Shown here: positions 18,927 through 27,439 of the stretch, one piece after another | How the letters are laid out: the number at the start of each line of letters is the position of its first letter | How positions within the stretch are numbered: position 1 is the stretch's first letter | Assembly (NCBI GenBank): GCA_918797485.1 | Contig: CAKKNE010000001.1 | Span: forward strand, 2,046,001-2,110,000 | DNA length: 64,000 nt | Direction of reading: 5' to 3' | Origin: Pelagomonas calceolata | Taxonomy: Eukaryota > Sar > Pelagophyceae > Pelagomonadales > Pelagomonadaceae | The notes under the pieces: generated by a model | The model's input: only the letters and a program-made list of their open reading frames with translations | The model's database searches: none | What the model was told of the DNA's origin: nothing | Position numbers and translations under genes: made by a program

Positions 18927-19745
18927 ATGCGCTCAAGTGCTGTCGTCGTTTGGCTTGCGTGCCGCGCGGCTGTGGCACTGGGCCTTGTGCAGCCAGTGAC
19001 ACGCCAGCCTGCAACAATCGTTGCAAGTCGTAGAGCTGGAATTACTCTCGCGCAACGACAATGCAGTAGCGATGGAACATCTCTCTCGCAAAGGCATCGC
19101 CTAGACTGCAGGAGAAGCCTGCTGGGCGCAACCGCGGCCGCGGCCGTCGTGGCGCTGCTCCCTTTGCGAGCGTTCGCTGCGGAGGGATCGTGCCGGACGA
19201 AGCCGGGCGCGCTCTACGCGGAGCGCACCTGCGAGCGGTATGGGATTCAAAAAGACGGCCGCCTCGCGGGCTGCCTGCCGTCCGAGAACTGCGTGAGCTC
19301 GTCGGCCATAAAGTCGCCGGCGCAGTTCGACGCGCCGTGGCTCTTCTCGCCCGCGACGCGCGACGCCGACAGGGCCTTCGAGGAATTGGTCAAGGCGGCG
19401 CAGGCGTCGCCCGATTTAAAAATAGCCGAGACTGACCCGGCGCGGCGATACCTGCGGGCTACCGCGCCGTCGCAGATCAGCAACTACAAGGCCACCGATG
19501 TGGATGATGTGGAGGTGTTGATTTCCGCAGAAAAGGGCCTGGTCTTCCACCGGAGCGCGTCGCGGGAGTCGGTCTTCTTCTTCCCTCCCCAGAACATCTA
19601 CTCGGTGCCGCTCGGCGACAACGGCTCGAACCGCGGCCGCCTCGAGGCGCTGCGCAAGGCGCTGGGCTGGGAGTCGACGAACCCGCGGCCCGAAGACGAG
19701 GCCGACCTGCCTAGTTCCTACCAGGCGCTTAAATTTGGGATGTAG
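18927..19745 (+). CDS. DUF1499 protein, probably thylakoid lumen
   Basis: A bipartite leader: a first hydrophobic segment (SAVVVWLACRAAVALGLV), then a twin-arginine signal (RRSLLGATAAAAVVALLPL, AFA cleavage). This is typical for proteins sent through a complex plastid to the thylakoid lumen. The mature part has DUF1499 features: GCLPSENCVSSSAIKSPAQF, RYLRATAPSQISNYKATDVD, DVEVLISAEKGLVFHRSASR. Molecular function of the family is not known. ATG 18927 gives a good signal start. Its stop codon (19743-19745) directly abuts the stop of the convergent gene at 19746. Confidence 0.82.
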   Translation: MRSSAVVVWLACRAAVALGLVQPVTRQPATIVASRRAGITLAQRQCSSDGTSLSQRHRLDCRRSLLGATAAAAVVALLPLRAFAAEGSCRTKPGALYAERTCERYGIQKDGRLAGCLPSENCVSSSAIKSPAQFDAPWLFSPATRDADRAFEELVKAAQASPDLKIAETDPARRYLRATAPSQISNYKATDVDDVEVLISAEKGLVFHRSASRESVFFFPPQNIYSVPLGDNGSNRGRLEALRKALGWESTNPRPEDEADLPSSYQALKFGM

Positions 19746-21422
19746 TTAATCCTCACACAGCACAACGTCGTCCCGCAGGACCTGGGTCAGCGACACGTTC
19801 GCGTGTGCCTCGGACACGTGCCCCCGGCACGTCAGAAAGCAGGCGCGGTCGACGTCCGCCCCGCGGCGGCGCGTCCGGCCCTTGCCCCCTCTACATCTAT
19901 CTCTTCCCAGCCGCGACGTCCACGCGTCGCCGCCGGGGTCTCCAATGCTGCACGGCGCGAATTGTTTTCGAGCGACGTCGCCGAGCGCCCACTTGTTCGT
20001 AGCGTGCCAGTGCTCTAGTAACAGCGCGTCGGCGTCGGCCGGGAGATTCGAGAAGGGCGCCTTACATTTATCCCAATCATTGAGTTGTCCATCAGGCGGC
20101 GAACCCCAGCCGCCCAATGCCACCGGCACGTCAAAGTCCACTAATTCTTGATGCACCAAGCCGTTGTCGTTCGGCGACCTAGTTAACACAACAGCGTCGT
20201 AGCCCACGAGACAAGATAATGAAACGAGCATCGCGTCGAGCGCCGCCCACGGCGCCTTCTGCTGATGGTAGTAGGCCCCCGTCCCGCAGACGTTTGCGCA
20301 CCAGTCTTCTGCGCGGCCTTCTCTCACCCTTTCAAGAAAACCAGCCACGCCCAGCCGCCGCAGGGCGCCGTCCACACGCACGTAGTCGTAGGCGTATTCG
20401 GTCGCATTAAAACAATTCTTCGAGCAGATCGGCGGCTCCCGCAAACACACACATCCTAGACCGCCGCCGCCGTCCGCCGCCGCGGCAGCGACGGCGTCTC
20501 CTATTGAGGCGCCGTGCCGCCGCCTTCTTCCACCATCATACCGCGGCGCTCTTTGTAGTAACCTAACTTTCGCTTCCAAGAGAGGCGACTGGCGCATGAA
20601 ACTCTCCAACACAACTTTCCCGCCCGCCTTCGACGACACTTGCGTGACGAGGTCGACGACCGCAGCAAGGCGATTGACCGCGACGAGCGGCCGGTTCAAC
20701 CTCAAAAAGACGCCCGTGCCCCGCCAGACATTCGCCCAGGTGCCGCAGACCGGCGGGCAGGCCACGTGCGCGCCCGGCGCGGCCCACCGCGGGCCGCCGA
20801 ACTGCTCGACTTCCACGTAGCTACTTTTCAAATCCAGCGTCGTATCATGCGACGCTTTCAGTAGGTCACGCCGCGTCCAATCACTGCCATCGAGCGGGAA
20901 GGGGTACTTCACTAAAGCCAATGGTGAGGTCCACGACGGCGCCGGGCCAAATCTTGAACCGATCGTCGACGCCCGTCCAGCTGCGCTCCTCAAGGCGTTT
21001 CGGTGGCGCACCGTGTTTAATGGAGGCCGCTTGAACTTGGGAGGGTGGTTTTCTTCGGAGACGCGCCACCAGCGCTCCGCGGACGCGGAAGCGATCCAAC
21101 CCGTAAAGCGCGAGTGGTTGTGCGGCGCTGAATAATACGCGCCACTCGGGAGGTAGGGCAGGCGCGGGGCCGCGTCCGTGTTTAGGTGTCGCGCCGGCTC
21201 CAGTATGTCTCTTGTAGGTGCGTAGAAGTAGTGCAGGGCCTCGAAGGTTTGTTTCAATTGATGTGTGTTGGTGGCATGCTTTTGATGGTTGACGGGGTAG
21301 ACTTGTGTTATGTATCTTTCAATGCGGCGCGCGTCTTGTGGTTGTGATGGGACGTGGGGGTCGCAGTCTTGATGGGCTGCTACGGTGGCTGCCCCCAGGG
21401 CCAGCCATGCTTTGTGTTTCAT
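19746..21422 (-). CDS. secreted Cys-containing protein of unknown function
   Basis: About 558 residues. ATG 21422 gives a clean signal peptide (MKHKAWLALGAATVAAH). The mature protein has several N-glycosylation sequons and paired cysteines (VACPPVCGTWANVWRGTG, CVCLREPPICSKNCFNATEY, WCANVCGTG). It also holds a well-formed globular stretch (LVGYDAVVLTRSPNDNGLV, DADALLLEHWHATNKWALGD). I do not recognise the family; a glycan-related or extracellular enzyme would suit the neighbourhood. Single exon. The track of Cys residues argues for folding in the secretory pathway. Confidence 0.7.
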   Translation of the reverse strand: MKHKAWLALGAATVAAHQDCDPHVPSQPQDARRIERYITQVYPVNHQKHATNTHQLKQTFEALHYFYAPTRDILEPARHLNTDAAPRLPYLPSGAYYSAPHNHSRFTGWIASASAERWWRVSEENHPPKFKRPPLNTVRHRNALRSAAGRASTIGSRFGPAPSWTSPLALVKYPFPLDGSDWTRRDLLKASHDTTLDLKSSYVEVEQFGGPRWAAPGAHVACPPVCGTWANVWRGTGVFLRLNRPLVAVNRLAAVVDLVTQVSSKAGGKVVLESFMRQSPLLEAKVRLLQRAPRYDGGRRRRHGASIGDAVAAAAADGGGGLGCVCLREPPICSKNCFNATEYAYDYVRVDGALRRLGVAGFLERVREGRAEDWCANVCGTGAYYHQQKAPWAALDAMLVSLSCLVGYDAVVLTRSPNDNGLVHQELVDFDVPVALGGWGSPPDGQLNDWDKCKAPFSNLPADADALLLEHWHATNKWALGDVARKQFAPCSIGDPGGDAWTSRLGRDRCRGGKGRTRRRGADVDRACFLTCRGHVSEAHANVSLTQVLRDDVVLCED

Positions 21423-21522
21423 GGGCGCATCGCCTCGCTTGCACGGATAACTCCGTGGTGCAGTCCCGGAGTTGCCTTTGCGGTAGTTTAAAGGCTGCCG
21501 TTCGGGCGGGCTTGAAAATGCA

Positions 21523-21545
21523 GCTAGCGGCTGTAAGACACTAGC
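21523..21545. promoter_or_regulatory. GCTAG palindrome, copy E
   Basis: GCTAGCGG then CTGTAAGACACTAGC. Between divergent genes: 101 bp from ATG 21422 and 186 bp from ATG 21731. Confidence 0.65.
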
Positions 21546-21730
21546 AAGTGTGCGAGTGCAGCTTATGCGGCCCAAACAGCCTATTGCGCCCGTTGCGTAA
21601 ACGGTTTACACACGTCGAACCACTCTCCGCGAAGTGCGCGCATCGATGGTGGCGTAACTGCAGTGCAGGTGCCAGCTGCTGCAGCAGGCATTGGGCAGCC
21701 CCGCCTGCCCCCGCCGGCGTCGCCGCATCG

Positions 21731-22846
21731 ATGGGGGTGCCCGCCAACGCTCTCATGGTAGCGACCCTCGCCGCCGCGCGGCCGGTCACCGACGTGGCGA
21801 GCTGCCGCGCGCATGTCTTGCGGAACCTCGCCGCCGCCGGCAACGTAGAAGACGGGCAGTGGGCGACGCTCGTGTGCGCGCCCGAGCACCTGCCGCCGGC
21901 GGCGGCGGCGACCCCCGCAAATCCGCCCGCCGAAGTATTTGAAGGCCTCATGTGTCCTCGCGAAGGCGCGGCGCCGGACGCCGCGCCGCCCGCCGCGCGG
22001 GAGATGGCCGTCACGCTCGGAAAGTTCTTCTTCAACGCGGCGACGCACCCCAAGTACGCCGCGGCGCGGCGCTTCGACTACGCGGGCTGGCGGTTTCTGC
22101 CCGAGACCTGCGGGGCGGAGGGCTGGTTCCGCGCGGCGTCCTGCGCGAGCGAGGCGTCGCTACCGCAAAACTGGCAGCCGCCGCTGTTGTGGTGGACGGC
22201 CGCGGCGGTCCGCACGCGCCTGAGGTTACTCGGGCCCTGCGCGGAACGGCAACGGAACGCGCTCCTGGCGACGCGCGCGCGGGTCGCGGGGCCGGCGGCG
22301 TCGCCGGCGTGCGTCGCGGTCCACATCCGGCGGGGCGACGCGTGCCAGGTCTTCGGCGGCGCGCCCGTCGAGGACAAGAGAAGGTGCTTCCCGACGCGCG
22401 CGTACGTCGCGGCGGCCCGGCGGCTCGCGCGTCGCTACGGCCTCGGGACGGTCCGCGTCGCCTCGGACTCGCCGGCCGCGATTCGGGAGTTCACGGCGAC
22501 GATGGGCGGCGGCGTCGCCGTGGAGGCGCTGCGCTTCGACCGGCGCGCGGTCGGCGGCCCGGAGAACGCCACGCTCGGCCTTACCTTCGCGGCGGCCCAA
22601 GCAAAGTTTATTGAAACACGGCCCGACGCGCCCGACGCCGCGCTGGCGGCCGCGTCGCTCCTCGCGGACCTCGAGCACCTCGCGTCGTGCGACGCGTTCG
22701 TGGGCACGTGGGAGGCGACGCTGTCGCGGCTCGCCATCCTGAACCTGGCCGCGCGCGCCGGGTCGCTGCCGCCGTTCATCTGGCTGGACGCGCCGAACGA
22801 CCGGCGGGCCTGGGGGCCGCGGCGCGGGCGGCTCCGGCTGCCGTAG
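21731..22846 (+). CDS. fucosyltransferase-like enzyme (HxRRGD motif), copy 1
   Basis: Secretory-pathway glycosyltransferase, GT-B type, most like the alpha-1,6/O-fucosyltransferase group. Visible motifs: CVAVHIRRGDAC (donor-binding loop), LGTVRVASDSPAAIREFTAT, and DAFVGTWEATLSRLAILNL near the C-terminus. This matches the HRRGD / ATDSP / FVGT-SRL order of that group. Upstream is a Trp-rich segment (WQPPLLWWTAAAVRTRL) shared with the copies at 49.6 and 55.6 kb. ATG 21731 is the first in frame; the leader (MGVPANALMVATLAAARPV) is a weak signal or anchor. Intronless, unlike its paralogues. Confidence 0.75.
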   Translation: MGVPANALMVATLAAARPVTDVASCRAHVLRNLAAAGNVEDGQWATLVCAPEHLPPAAAATPANPPAEVFEGLMCPREGAAPDAAPPAAREMAVTLGKFFFNAATHPKYAAARRFDYAGWRFLPETCGAEGWFRAASCASEASLPQNWQPPLLWWTAAAVRTRLRLLGPCAERQRNALLATRARVAGPAASPACVAVHIRRGDACQVFGGAPVEDKRRCFPTRAYVAAARRLARRYGLGTVRVASDSPAAIREFTATMGGGVAVEALRFDRRAVGGPENATLGLTFAAAQAKFIETRPDAPDAALAAASLLADLEHLASCDAFVGTWEATLSRLAILNLAARAGSLPPFIWLDAPNDRRAWGPRRGRLRLP

Positions 22847-22935
22847 GTTAAACGTATCATGTTACTTACAATAGCCGATAGGGATTCGGACGCCGAAGGG
22901 GATTCGGAAACGAAAAGCGCCAGGCGCATAACTAA

Positions 22936-24369
22936 TCACTCGGGGCCGCAGCAGCACGCGCGGGCCTGTGGGCGCGGGCCGTCCCTCGCGCTCCGGCACT
23001 CGAGCCACGTCGATTTCCGCGACGACGTCAGCAGGGGAAAGTAGTCGGCGCCCCAGCGTTCCTTCGTCGCGTCGCAGGTCTCGATGTGCGAGAAGCACGA
23101 CGCGCAGTCGCCGGCCGCCCAGGCGATACCGTCCGTGGGACGCAGCTCCGCGGCCGAGCAGAGCCGCCGGTCGCCGCAGGCGGCTTTCGCAGCCGCGGCC
23201 GTCGGTACGAGCTGTTGCGAGCAGTTCGGCGTCGCCGCCGCGGGCCGCTCGTGGAAGCGCCGCAATAAACTCCGGTACGGAATTGTCGAAGTGCAGCCAC
23301 GGTTGCCGTCGATGGAGATGGACCGCGCGGCCCTATTATCCATGTCGGCGACCCAAAGGGCGTCCTTCGAGTGCGCGTGTTGCGCCAGGCGCCGTCTTCC
23401 GGAAGGAGGTGGGGCCGCGGCGGCGATGATAGAGTGGGGCCGCGAGAAGGACGGGACGGTCCCGCAGCCGTCGCCGGCGCCGTGTCCGCGGCCCACGACG
23501 CCAACGGTGTACGGGGGCGCGGAAAAGGCGTGCGCTTCGACCCAGCTGGAGTGCCCCTTCGTCACGAGGAGGTAGACCTTCTCCCCGAGCACCGCCAGCG
23601 CCCGCGCGTAGCGCATGTTCTCCGTGACGTAGGTCGCCAGGACCGGCGCGTGTGGTACGAGGGTGATGTTGAGAGTGATGTTGAGGACGACCACGCCGTC
23701 GCCCCCCAAGACGTAGAGCGCCTCGACCCCCATCCATGGCCCGAAGGCCAGCGCGTAGGGCTTCCGCGGGTGGCCGAAAATCCTAGCGGAGGTGGCGTTG
23801 ACCCACACCAATGCATTCTCCGCGAGCGCGAGGTGCCTCCGCTCGCGGAACTTCGCGGAGACGATTTCCACAATGTCCGCGGCGTCCACACTTATTATGG
23901 TGTGGCGCGACTGGAAAGGTAGATAAATAACGCCGTCGTGCAATGCCAATCCTTTGGGGCCGTGCGTCATGTTCCGCCACGGCTCCGCGTCGACGGCGTA
24001 CGTGCCCTCTACAAGAGTCGTGTTCGGCCGGAAGGACGCGAACCACGCCGCGTACGTTGATAGGCGGTGTTGTCGATTCTCATCATAAGCCGACGCGAAG
24101 ACGTGGCCGCCGTGCTGCGCCGTGACGATTATCACACCCGGTTCATGATCTGTCGGTTGTCGTAGACACGCGACGCCGTGCGCGAAGATGCCGTAGGGCA
24201 GCGGGACGATGTCTACGACTTCCGCGCGGCGCGGGTCGAGGATCACGACGCTGTCGGCCGCCGAGTCCGCTATTGCAATGTGGTCCGGGCCGCAGAGCGC
24301 GACGCCGTTCGCGCCGCGGCTGCCTGCTTTTGCTAGCGCCGCGACCATGGGCAGCAGCAGGCGCCGCAT
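22936..24369 (-). CDS. secreted beta-propeller-like protein with Cys-rich C-terminus
   Basis: 477 residues with a signal peptide (MRRLLLPMVAALAKAG). Repeating beta-strand blocks (GVALCGPDHIAIADSAADSV, GPKGLALHDGVIYLPFQSR, VEALYVLGGDGVVVLNIT, DALWVADMDNRAARSIS) suggest an NHL/SMP-30-like propeller. The last 90 residues are Cys-rich (CSQQL, CGDRRLCSAAEL, CASCFSHIETCD, ARACCCGPE), a small disulphide domain. Extracellular or lumenal role; substrate unknown. Single exon. It is divergent from the F-box-like gene, with a GCTAG palindrome between. Confidence 0.6.
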   Translation of the reverse strand: MRRLLLPMVAALAKAGSRGANGVALCGPDHIAIADSAADSVVILDPRRAEVVDIVPLPYGIFAHGVACLRQPTDHEPGVIIVTAQHGGHVFASAYDENRQHRLSTYAAWFASFRPNTTLVEGTYAVDAEPWRNMTHGPKGLALHDGVIYLPFQSRHTIISVDAADIVEIVSAKFRERRHLALAENALVWVNATSARIFGHPRKPYALAFGPWMGVEALYVLGGDGVVVLNITLNITLVPHAPVLATYVTENMRYARALAVLGEKVYLLVTKGHSSWVEAHAFSAPPYTVGVVGRGHGAGDGCGTVPSFSRPHSIIAAAAPPPSGRRRLAQHAHSKDALWVADMDNRAARSISIDGNRGCTSTIPYRSLLRRFHERPAAATPNCSQQLVPTAAAAKAACGDRRLCSAAELRPTDGIAWAAGDCASCFSHIETCDATKERWGADYFPLLTSSRKSTWLECRSARDGPRPQARACCCGPE

Positions 24370-24913
24370 GCTTGTTTCACTGCACAGCTGCCATTGTGCT
24401 GCAATGCGCTACTGGCCGCACTGTTGCGGGCAGCGGTTGCTGCAATGGCGGCTGCACGACAAATATTTGATACTATTGTGTGTTGGGGCAGCGTTGGTGC
24501 ATGAATTAAGGGCGTCCCAGTCCCTCGAATGCCCTTGATGACATGAGCAAATAATCAGGATAATCAGGGACCCACCCGCAACTGCACGTAACACCCCTAA
24601 TGTCCGAGTCACGATTACTTAGGTCCGCGACTCAGTAGTTCTCGTTCGCGCTAGCGGCCTGTAAGGCACTAGCGACATGGGGGGATGGTGAATTTCGAAG
24701 GCGTCGGCAAACACAATTGCGGCGCGCGATTGGCCGCAAGGATCATCTCATAAGTATCCAGTAGTCGGCTGCGCGTTGTGGTCGATCGCGCTCCTCTCTT
24801 ATTGGACGCGACGCTTCAGACGAAACGCCCACTCTCAGAGCAGTGCAACAGTGCGTGAGCGCACGCTCGTAAGCAGTGCAACAGTGCGTGCAGCGCAGCG
24901 CTCGTAAGCTCTC
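24370..24913. other. divergent intergenic region
   Basis: 544 bp. Contains the GCTAG palindrome at 24650 and a direct repeat GCAGTGCAACAGTGCGTG at about 24840-24895. No RNA gene or open gene seen. Confidence 0.5.
24650..24673. promoter_or_regulatory. GCTAG palindrome, copy F
   Basis: GCTAGCGG then CCTGTAAGGCACTAGC, one change from copy C. Distances: 281 bp to ATG 24369, 241 bp to ATG 24914. Confidence 0.65.
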
Positions 24914-26398
24914 ATGGATCGACTAGACACGCACCGCCGACACGAGGACGTCGCCCCCGAACACCTGCACAGGGACCGCACCGTCGACGCGCTCGACCTC
25001 GCTGGGCATCAGCGGTGGCAAACGCGCCCCGGGTTTCTTCATGACATGAAGTCGTTTTTAGTGGACTGCGTTTCTCCTTTGATGCTGGCGTCAAGGGGTC
25101 CGCCCCGGCCTCTGCCGCGCGTCGGTCCCGAGCCCACCACGCAGCGCGTCGAACCCAAGCCTGGTGACAGAGTTCGCGTCGTTGATGGGAGTTCCTCGTA
25201 CGAAGCTGAGCTATTGTCGATCGAAGACACGCACCCCGATGGAAATGGGCGCATACATACAGATGGGATCCTGAAACTCGACGACGGTGAATACAGGATC
25301 GTCGACTTCTGGAAAATATCCAAGGTAGCAACGGAACCGCAGACGCCGCGGCCGCCCGACCTGCCGCGCGAGCTCCGGGACGCCGGCTGGTCCATCGAGC
25401 TCCATCGGACGGGTCGGTGGTTCTACCAGCACCGGATGCCGGGCGGCCGCCCCAGTACGCAGTACGAGCGGCCGGGCTGGCCCGACGCGCCGGTCGAGGC
25501 GCCGCTGCGGCGGACGCTGCCGGTCGATCGCGATCCGTTCCGCGCCCTGCCGGCCGACGTCGTGGGCCGCATCCTCGAGAACTTTGCCCTCGACCCATGG
25601 GTCCGCGACGCGCTGGGGCACGCGGCCCTGGATCGCCACGGCCGGCGCGAGTGGAAGAACGACGCGGCGCTCGCGGACCTCCTCGCCTTTGGCCTCTGCT
25701 CTAAGGAAAGTCGGCGGGCCGCGACGACGGACGCGCTCTGGCGCGAGCGAATTGCCCTCCTCGAGCGGACGCACGTCTGTCCGAGCGAACCCGCGGGCGC
25801 CTGGGCGTGGCGTTCTCAGGAACTCGACGCCTACGTGGACCCGCGCATCATTTACCCCAAAGCCTACGCGGCCTATACGTGCTTTCGACGGTACGAGAGA
25901 CTGGGGGAGATTCGAAACAACGTGCGTTGGAAGCTGCAGCGGCTTCGCAACGAAAAGCATTGGACCGCGCGGGACCAGGCAAAGTTAGCGGAGGTCTCCA
26001 ATATGGCTCGCGAGGCTCTCGAGGGCGAACAAGCAGGGGAGGCTGAAGACGAAACGTTGCCGAAGCACGACCTTACGACCTGCACTCGGCACAGCTACGA
26101 GGACTGCTTCAAGTTTTGCGAGAGCCACGTCGTAGCGAGGACGATCGTGCAGTTCGCGATGCGACAGCTCGATGGCGGCGTCGACGGTCAAGTGCGGACT
26201 CTGATCGCGCGCGGATTCGCCGACGTGGATGTTACCGGCCTCATCTCCAAGGAGGAAGATCTCGACCCCGTGGAAGATCCTGAGGACGAGTGGGATGCTG
26301 AAGATAATGTTGCGTTTGCCGTGTCGGGATGCGGCAGGCTGAACCCATTCCGATACGAATTCGACGACCTGCCGCCGGAGCCTGAGGCAGCCGCTTAG
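24914..26398 (+). CDS. F-box-like protein with WW-like and Tudor-like segments
   Basis: 494 residues. An SH3/Tudor-like strand set (PKPGDRVRVVDGSSSYEAEL) is followed by a WW-like segment (AGWSIELHRTGRWFYQHRMP, ending YERPGW). Then comes an F-box-like helix pair (DPFRALPADVVGRILENF) with the usual L-P start. The second half is helical and acidic toward the end (EEDLDPVEDPEDEWDAED). F-box proteins choose substrates for SCF ubiquitin ligases, so this is a possible role. All three domain calls rest on short motifs. Single exon, ATG 24914. Confidence 0.55.
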   Translation: MDRLDTHRRHEDVAPEHLHRDRTVDALDLAGHQRWQTRPGFLHDMKSFLVDCVSPLMLASRGPPRPLPRVGPEPTTQRVEPKPGDRVRVVDGSSSYEAELLSIEDTHPDGNGRIHTDGILKLDDGEYRIVDFWKISKVATEPQTPRPPDLPRELRDAGWSIELHRTGRWFYQHRMPGGRPSTQYERPGWPDAPVEAPLRRTLPVDRDPFRALPADVVGRILENFALDPWVRDALGHAALDRHGRREWKNDAALADLLAFGLCSKESRRAATTDALWRERIALLERTHVCPSEPAGAWAWRSQELDAYVDPRIIYPKAYAAYTCFRRYERLGEIRNNVRWKLQRLRNEKHWTARDQAKLAEVSNMAREALEGEQAGEAEDETLPKHDLTTCTRHSYEDCFKFCESHVVARTIVQFAMRQLDGGVDGQVRTLIARGFADVDVTGLISKEEDLDPVEDPEDEWDAEDNVAFAVSGCGRLNPFRYEFDDLPPEPEAAA

Positions 26399-26480
26399 TG
26401 TGTGTAAGTAAGAATAGTGTGTCTACTAGCTAATCCCCGGGCGCCGCGCGCAGCTGACGTTGTGGGCGCGGTGCCTTCTT

Positions 26481-26499
26481 GCTAGTTACAGACACTAGC
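26481..26499. promoter_or_regulatory. GCTAG palindrome, copy G (short form)
   Basis: GCTAGTTACAGACACTAGC, 19 nt. Its reverse complement differs from copy J by one base. It is 307 bp before ATG 26806. Confidence 0.55.
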
Positions 26500-26522
26500 T
26501 GCCTAAGCTTGAAGGCAAGCAC

Positions 26523-26661
26523 ACACCATATAGCACGGTGGGATTTTTTTTTTCATCTTCATTTTCTTCAAAAATCCTCACTCCGTTCGAATTTTATCAG
26601 AAAACTCAGTGAAAGCAAAAAATACACTCGCTACGCTCGTTCCCACCGTGCTATATGGTGT
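26523..26661. repeat. perfect 21-bp inverted repeat enclosing 97 bp
   Basis: Left arm 26523-26543 (ACACCATATAGCACGGTGG plus GA) is the exact reverse complement of 26641-26661. The loop is AT-rich with a run of ten T. It could be a MITE-like relic or a transcribed hairpin. Confidence 0.7.
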
Positions 26662-26805
26662 CGACCTCGTCGTCAAAAATGTTCCGCTTCGCTGCACATT
26701 TTTTTCTCCTCGGTCGGGGGGCGGCAAAAATGTTTTAAATTTTGCGTAAGATTTTTTAAAGATTTTTAAGATTTTGATCGGACGGCCTCCGTTTTCCTGG
26801 CGGAG

Positions 26806-27354
26806 ATGATCATCAACGAGGAAACGCAGGGGACGCCGGCCGAGGCTCTCGCCCTCCTCGAGGCGATTCCGATGGGGGACGGGAGAAACCTGTTAACACC
26901 GACCATCGAAGGATCGGTCGAGTTCTTGCTCGGCATGTGCCACAAGAAATTAGCGGCGACGCCGGACGACGAGCATGCGCGCCGTACGTTCCAGCACATG
27001 CAACGTGCGACGAAGATCCCTTCGCCGCACACCTACGACGCCGTCTGCGAGTTCGCGGCGCTCGCGGCGGCGGCGGATTTCCCGACACATGCTGCTATTA
27101 TGTTTCTGTTGGGGTGCAAGGCGGGTCACGCGCGGTGCACCGAGCGCGTGCGAGAGCTCACTGCGGCGGACCCGCTGAACGTGCACTTCGTCCGAGGAGT
27201 CTGGGCCGCGCGGTCGAATGGTCTTTTAACCGACGACGAAGCCAGTCGCAACCCGACGCTCGTGGCGGCCTGGGCGTTGGCGGAAGCCAATCCGTCCGAA
27301 AATCTTCCGATGTTCGCGCAGGCGGCCGCAGCGGAGGCGGAGGAGGCCGCCTAG
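26806..27354 (+). CDS. small helical protein, unknown
   Basis: 182 residues, mostly amphipathic helices (EALALLEAIPMGDGR, VEFLLGMCHKKLAATPDDEH, AALAAAADFPTHAAIMFLLG). The pattern resembles a helical-repeat (TPR- or ankyrin-like) protein, but no motif is firm. No signal peptide. ATG at 26806. It ends 86 bp from the convergent Sel1/coiled-coil gene. Confidence 0.55.
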   Translation: MIINEETQGTPAEALALLEAIPMGDGRNLLTPTIEGSVEFLLGMCHKKLAATPDDEHARRTFQHMQRATKIPSPHTYDAVCEFAALAAAADFPTHAAIMFLLGCKAGHARCTERVRELTAADPLNVHFVRGVWAARSNGLLTDDEASRNPTLVAAWALAEANPSENLPMFAQAAAAEAEEAA

Positions 27355-27439
27355 ACCTCGTAAGCAGTAAGTACAATAGTACAATAAAAATGCAAAACCT
27401 CCTCTATGCGGTGGGAACTTGACTTTATGCTTAAATATA

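Larger units (their letters stand above)
26399..26805. other. AT-rich intergenic region with hairpin
   Basis: About 400 bp, much more AT-rich than its surroundings. It has a GCTAG palindrome at 26481 and a perfect 21-bp inverted repeat around T- and A-runs. No protein or known RNA found. Confidence 0.55.

Noticed and set aside
26575-26600. CCGTTCGAATTTT as a T-arm of another permuted tRNA
   Set aside because: No paired stem and no matching halves within several hundred bases.
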